A stretch of DNA of 64,000 nucleotides. Origin: Sweltsa coloradensis (Eukaryota; Arthropoda; Insecta; Plecoptera; Chloroperlidae). The stretch covers positions 62,001 to 126,000 of the forward strand of contig JAMZAV010000297.1 of assembly GCA_024449915.1 (NCBI GenBank). Direction: 5' to 3'. Every line of letters starts with the position of its first letter. Position 1 is the first letter of the stretch. The notes beneath the pieces were generated by a model. The model worked only from the letters and a program-made list of their open reading frames with translations, had not been told where the DNA came from and did not search any database. The position numbers were made by a program, and so were the translations under genes. Below, one piece after another: positions 59,951 through 64,000 of this stretch.

Positions 59951-60589
59951 TGGTTACATCTACGAAAACATCAGCTATGAGGCAGTCCTCTTTAAATAAG
60001 TAAAGAATGTGTGTCTGCATCAATATCATTACTATAGACACAATAAAATCTTTGAGATTATAAAAGCTTAATAACAGGAAAATAACATACATTGTACTTG
60101 GCTTCTTTCAATTTTTTTATAGTTAAATAAACGATGTTTCTTGTTATCTGTGAATATAATTTTACCGTTATTTGCGCAAATATATTTTAGTAACCTTATT
60201 TGTAAAATACACAATAATTCATACTAAAACAATTAAACTAGCATTAATTTTGCAAAGGTCAATAGATATTTTAATTTCAATTTCAAACCAGTTCGTGTTT
60301 AAAAAATACATTTAAGACAAATTCCCATTCGCTCATCTGCCTGGCATCACGTTTGTTCGAAAATAAGCACAGTGTGACGGAAGTGGTAATGAACTGCTCA
60401 ATCGTGACAACTTTTCTAAACATGATTTAGGCCAAAATAATACAAATATATTTTGAAGATTTTGGATTTTTTCCAGACTGTTTCTTGTATTGTTTTGGAC
60501 TAATTGAGGTAATCGGGTAGGATTTTCGTTACATCTTTGCTCAACAAGTTTGTATTGTTTAATATTTATCATATGCTTTCTGAAGAACC
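59951..60589. other. Non-coding stretch
   Basis: AT-rich unique DNA, nothing supported. Confidence 0.4.
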
Positions 60590-61560
60590 AATATATAACT
60601 ACGGTATAAAACTACGGTAATGGCTACTGTAGTTGTTTTAGAAATAACAAAATGATAAATATTAGTAACAGCTTTCTAGCTGCATCGTTAAACGTTAGCG
60701 TTATTTTATTTCGAATCTGGACATTTCAGTAAAACAATTCAGTACTAAAAAAGGTTTTTGAAATTAATCTTTACACATAAATACATTAAATTAAATTAAA
60801 TGAAACGAAATAAATAAATTTTGATAAATTTAGCTGTACTGCGGACACAATAAAATACATACATGAAGGAAAGAAAACAATCGAGCAATAAACCCGGCGC
60901 CTCTACCAAACCATAATAGAAACTAAAGAACCGCTTTAGTTTTTAACTTCACTAGTTTGTCCGCGTTTTGTCATCTTTGAACAACTATACACAATTTCAT
61001 ATACCTCAGTTGCTTTAAGGCTAACAAATATCTACGGTATTTTAAAATGCCAAATATTCCCTATTCCTTCTTAGGGTCAATAGAAAATGTTCATTTCAGG
61101 GCTACACATATTTTTCATACGTGTTGATTAATGTTATTAAAAATATACCTATTTTGTTTGGAAATTCGCTAGTTCATGGCATCAGGTTGCCATACAATAT
61201 AAATAATGCATCATAATAGTTATATGCTTGATCTACCAACAATCATGAATGTTTCACTGTCAATAGTTATCATTGAAATTATCCATTAATACTTACTGAG
61301 CATTTACTAGTTGCATCGTTGAAGATTATGCCTTATATATTACCACTCACTCACGTTAACATATCGCATTTCGAATCTATATTAGATTCTATTCTAAATA
61401 TACCATTTTGGTAAAACACGTCTTGAGTAATAAAAAACTAAATGTTTTGGAATAAATCCATAATACGGCACATATAATTTCAAGTAAATGAAACGAAAAT
61501 TTAAAAATTCTACTGCGGACACATTAAAATGCGTAAATGAAGGGACAAAAACAAATAAAA
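60590..61560 (+). repeat. Diverged direct duplication, about 300-bp repeats
   Basis: Parts of 60670-60900 recur at 61310-61560 in the same order: CTAGYTGCATCGTT, ATTTCGAATCT, TTTNRGTAAAAC, AAATGAAACGAAA and TACTGCGGACACA-TAAAAT, then ATGAAGG. The offset is about 640-670 bp. The copies are old and much altered. This could be an eroded tandem duplication or two copies of one repeat. A family B-like CCGGCGCCTCTACCAAACC lies between them near 60895. Confidence 0.6.
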
Positions 61561-62804
61561 AGCAACAAATCCAAACATAACAAATACATGATCATAATTT
61601 TCTGGAAAGGTATTCTTTATACCGTAGCTCACTCATATTGCACAAGAACCTAAAGTGTATGTAAATTAGTAAAAAAACAAACAATATTTGTTCACATTTT
61701 GGTGTATGTGTGAATTTATGTAATAAATAACATGATAAAAAAATAAAAACATTTTCCCCTCCCGTTCATTTCATCTTCTCTGAAAGAGCACACGCAGGCC
61801 CGCGGCCTGGAGCCAGAGGAAAAGACTGTGTAAGCGGATTGCGTTTTGAATAAATAAATCTCGAGAAGAAAACAACGCAATGAGCTGAAGGGTTTGCCGA
61901 AGAAAGCAGAACGAACGAACAAACAAACCAAGGCTCTGTCTGTGTTCTGTTCTTTTATTCCTCGACGAACTCGCATTTTGATCCGTTTATTGCGGTCAAG
62001 TGGTTAACGGAGTCGGAGAAACAAGACAAAATCATTCAACGATTGTCAATGTTTGTAGATGAAATCAAATGGGGGAAAGTTGGGTTGTACACAGGAGAGG
62101 TTGGGTTTTAAGCCTCTACCTTGCAATCAGGGCAGTTGTATGAGCAGTAAGTGCTTAAGCGGTTTAAGAAAAACAAATATTGAGAACTCTAATTGAAAAC
62201 CTGTAACGAAAGCGGACTGAATTCGATGTGAAAATTCATTTGTAGGGTTCAAAATAAAAAGACGAAGAGGGAAATACATATTTTGAATGCACATTTTTTC
62301 GCGGTAAATGAATGAAACATTATTTAACCTCTCAACACCAAACGTTCGGCTTTTCAGTAAAAATAAAATAATTGCGCATACACTACTAAAGCATACTTAA
62401 GCTTATTTTAAATGACACTGAACTATTCCCAACATGGTTGCAAATGGATATTATAATTTTGTATTATGATAATAATTTTTTCGAGATCAAGATCACGAAC
62501 AAAAAAATGAATATGAAATATTTAAATGTATAACATAAAAAACATTCTAAGCTTGATGTAATATAATAAAATAACGCAAAATTTGTATATAGCATGCTAA
62601 TAATCTACCCTTAAATTATTAAAACAATACCATAAAATGTGCACAAAATATCAATATCACAGTATCTAAAACCGATTTATAACGCACGTTGTGAAATTAT
62701 TAACAATGTTTCAACTATCGTGCAGCCATCGGCTTAAAATTTAACCATCACAATCCTTCAAAAAACCTTCCTCTAGCAAGGAGTACAATACAATACAATA
62801 GATT
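61561..62804. other. Non-coding stretch
   Basis: AT-rich unique DNA with a GC-richer part at 61755-61830. No gene is supported. Confidence 0.4.
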
Positions 62805-63055
62805 ACCGACAAGGTTGGCTCGAGCGCTAAGCGCTTGGCTCTAATCGGGAGGTCTCGGGTTCAACACCCATCGTGACCGGCAATCCTGACTGAAGGTTTT
62901 TCCCGAGGTTTTCCTCAGTCGTTAATGTGAATGCAGGAATAGAGTCCTCTTAACAGCCCTCGGACATCCCTTTACAATTGTCCTATCCACAACATACCTA
63001 GTTCACCTGAAGAAGGGCACACGTTGCACCCTATTACAGGTTATCATCGGTAAAA
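62805..63055 (+). mobile_element. tRNA-Ser/Leu-like SINE, about 250 bp
   Basis: The head has box A-like TGGCTCGAGCGCTAAGCGC and box B-like GGGTTCAACACCC at about 62858-62870, spaced as in a class II tRNA (Ser/Leu). The body contains GGTTTTTCCCGAGGTTTTCC and AACAGCCCTCGGACATCC. It is preceded by ACAATACAATACAATA. T-arm pairing is incomplete, so it is a SINE and not a tRNA gene. Confidence 0.75.
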
Positions 63056-63600
63056 GAAAAATGTGCAATACATTTCTATGATATCCTAGCTTTCCACATT
63101 ATTTACTCATAATATAAATTCTTCGTGCTGTTAAAATCTTTGATTTTTTTAAAACATATTTCTAATGTGGCAATTTAGGAATGTTTTCATGTTTAAAAGT
63201 ATTACTATTCCATATTGTGCTGAATGGTGTTTAGTTTCTGCTAGTCTCCCCGACTTAGTACCATCTACTGCCAACTGATGTTCTGTGGTCTCGTAAGAGA
63301 CCCGGCTTCGATACTCGGCTGTGATAGATTTTGTAATTTCTGGATTGATTTCCGTACAATCACTATCAAATTGTGTCAAAATAACCAATGTGTAATAATA
63401 TACACAATATATAAAATAACTTGTAGTAATTGTAGGCAAACACAAAAAATTAGTTTAAATATTAATCTTAAGAAGAAATAAGAGGTGTAGTAATCCCCCC
63501 CCCCCCACCACTACCCTTCCCTAAAACAAACAAACACAAAGTAGGGTACCATGTAGAGTATACAATATAATCTTTGTACCCAAGAGCTATTCTCATGTTA
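63056..63600. other. Non-coding stretch, weak SINE-like word
   Basis: GACCCGGCTTCGATACTCGG near 63300 is vaguely box-B-like. There is a C homopolymer at 63497-63507. No gene is supported. Confidence 0.35.
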
Positions 63601-63639
63601 TCCAGTTTGCGTAGACAAAATAGCAAATCACTGTTTCCC

Positions 63640-64000
63640 TCAGTCGCGCTCTATTCAGCGACCCCCCCCCCGTCCTTCTATCCTCCCGTCATGCCAAGGA
63701 GGTCTTAATTAATTGTCCTGGGCGAGTCCTTAGGGTGAGATTCAGAACAAACTTTTGAATCTCTATTACCCGAGATAATCTGCATCCAGAAGGCACACGC
63801 TCTGGCCCCAGAGACCCGCTGTCAGCCCCGGGAAGAATGCAACTGTCAACTGGCTAGTTCCACAGTTGATCCGTGTTTGCCACAGTTGGTCGTCCGGCTT
63901 AGGTCCCGGTTCAGTGCGTGGACACGCAACACACAGCAGTGAGGACTTGTAAGCTTTAGAGTTGAAACTAGAAAGCTAAGCGGTTCCACTGGCGACGAAC
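63640..64000. promoter_or_regulatory. GC-richer island at right edge
   Basis: Balanced-composition sequence with CTTAATTAATTG, AACTGTCAACTGGC, two CCACAGTTG words and CCCGCTGTCAGCCCC. It continues to the window edge. It may be a regulatory element or the start of a promoter region beyond the edge. No coding exon is visible. Confidence 0.25.

Noticed and set aside
62805..62885. Possible tRNA-Ser or tRNA-Leu gene
   Set aside because: Stems are incomplete and a SINE body follows directly.

Overview
This window looks like an AT-rich, repeat-dense stretch of an insect (at least arthropod) nuclear genome. The grounds are tRNA-headed SINEs, MITEs with long terminal inverted repeats, a hAT-type terminal motif, a non-LTR retrotransposon tail and very long non-coding intervals. 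I cannot name the species. I found no host protein-coding gene, rRNA or functional tRNA. Open frames are short (139 codons at most), many lack an ATG, and none shows a recognisable host domain. The window reads as a gene desert or a very long intron, filled with decayed transposable elements (TEs) and a few GC-richer islands that resemble developmental enhancers.

Layout. 0-5 kb: a small palindromic MITE, then copies of a foldback-like repeat ('family B'). One copy (about 2.5-4.97 kb) appears split by a tRNA-Glu-like SINE and a member of a second repeat ('family A'). 5-10 kb: a G-quadruplex candidate, an unexplained open frame, and a 2.3-kb, almost perfect palindrome (7353-9668) flanked by TAA. 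10-20 kb: SINEs, MITEs, a family A copy, a 76-bp minisatellite abutted by the 3' end of a non-LTR retrotransposon, and a hAT-type MITE. 20.1-32.5 kb: two copies of the same ~6.3-kb segment in direct orientation. The first (20112-26432) is clean. The second (about 26480-32492) is full of homopolymer length errors and also has real substitutions. This looks like a second haplotype, or a recent tandem duplicate, left unpolished in a long-read assembly. 33.6-40.03 kb: a striking foldback-like structure. Two arrays of a ~59-bp G/C-run satellite lie in opposite orientations with mirror-image outer edges around a 2.85-kb loop, and the whole sits inside a family B copy. It is also unpolished.

40-64 kb: mostly unique AT-rich DNA with a family A copy (42.6-43.0 kb), a pair of head-to-head tRNA-like SINEs (43.7-44.1 kb), a 604-bp element with ~110-bp inverted termini (45.5-46.1 kb), a further family B copy (47.4 kb), a tRNA-Ser/Leu-like SINE (62.8 kb), and several GC-richer islands at 41.7-42.3, 48.2-48.5, 51.6-51.8, 57.0-58.1, 59.5-59.6 and 63.6-64.0 kb. 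Another such island lies at 22.2-22.5 kb. Their clustered homeodomain-, POU-, T-box- and Sox-like words make them the best candidates for host function.

The parts do not form a pathway. The most interesting items are the satellite-armed foldback element with its relation to family B, the 2.3-kb palindrome as a possible source of long double-stranded RNA, and the unpolished duplication. All frames and base counts between 26.5 and 40 kb should be treated as unreliable.
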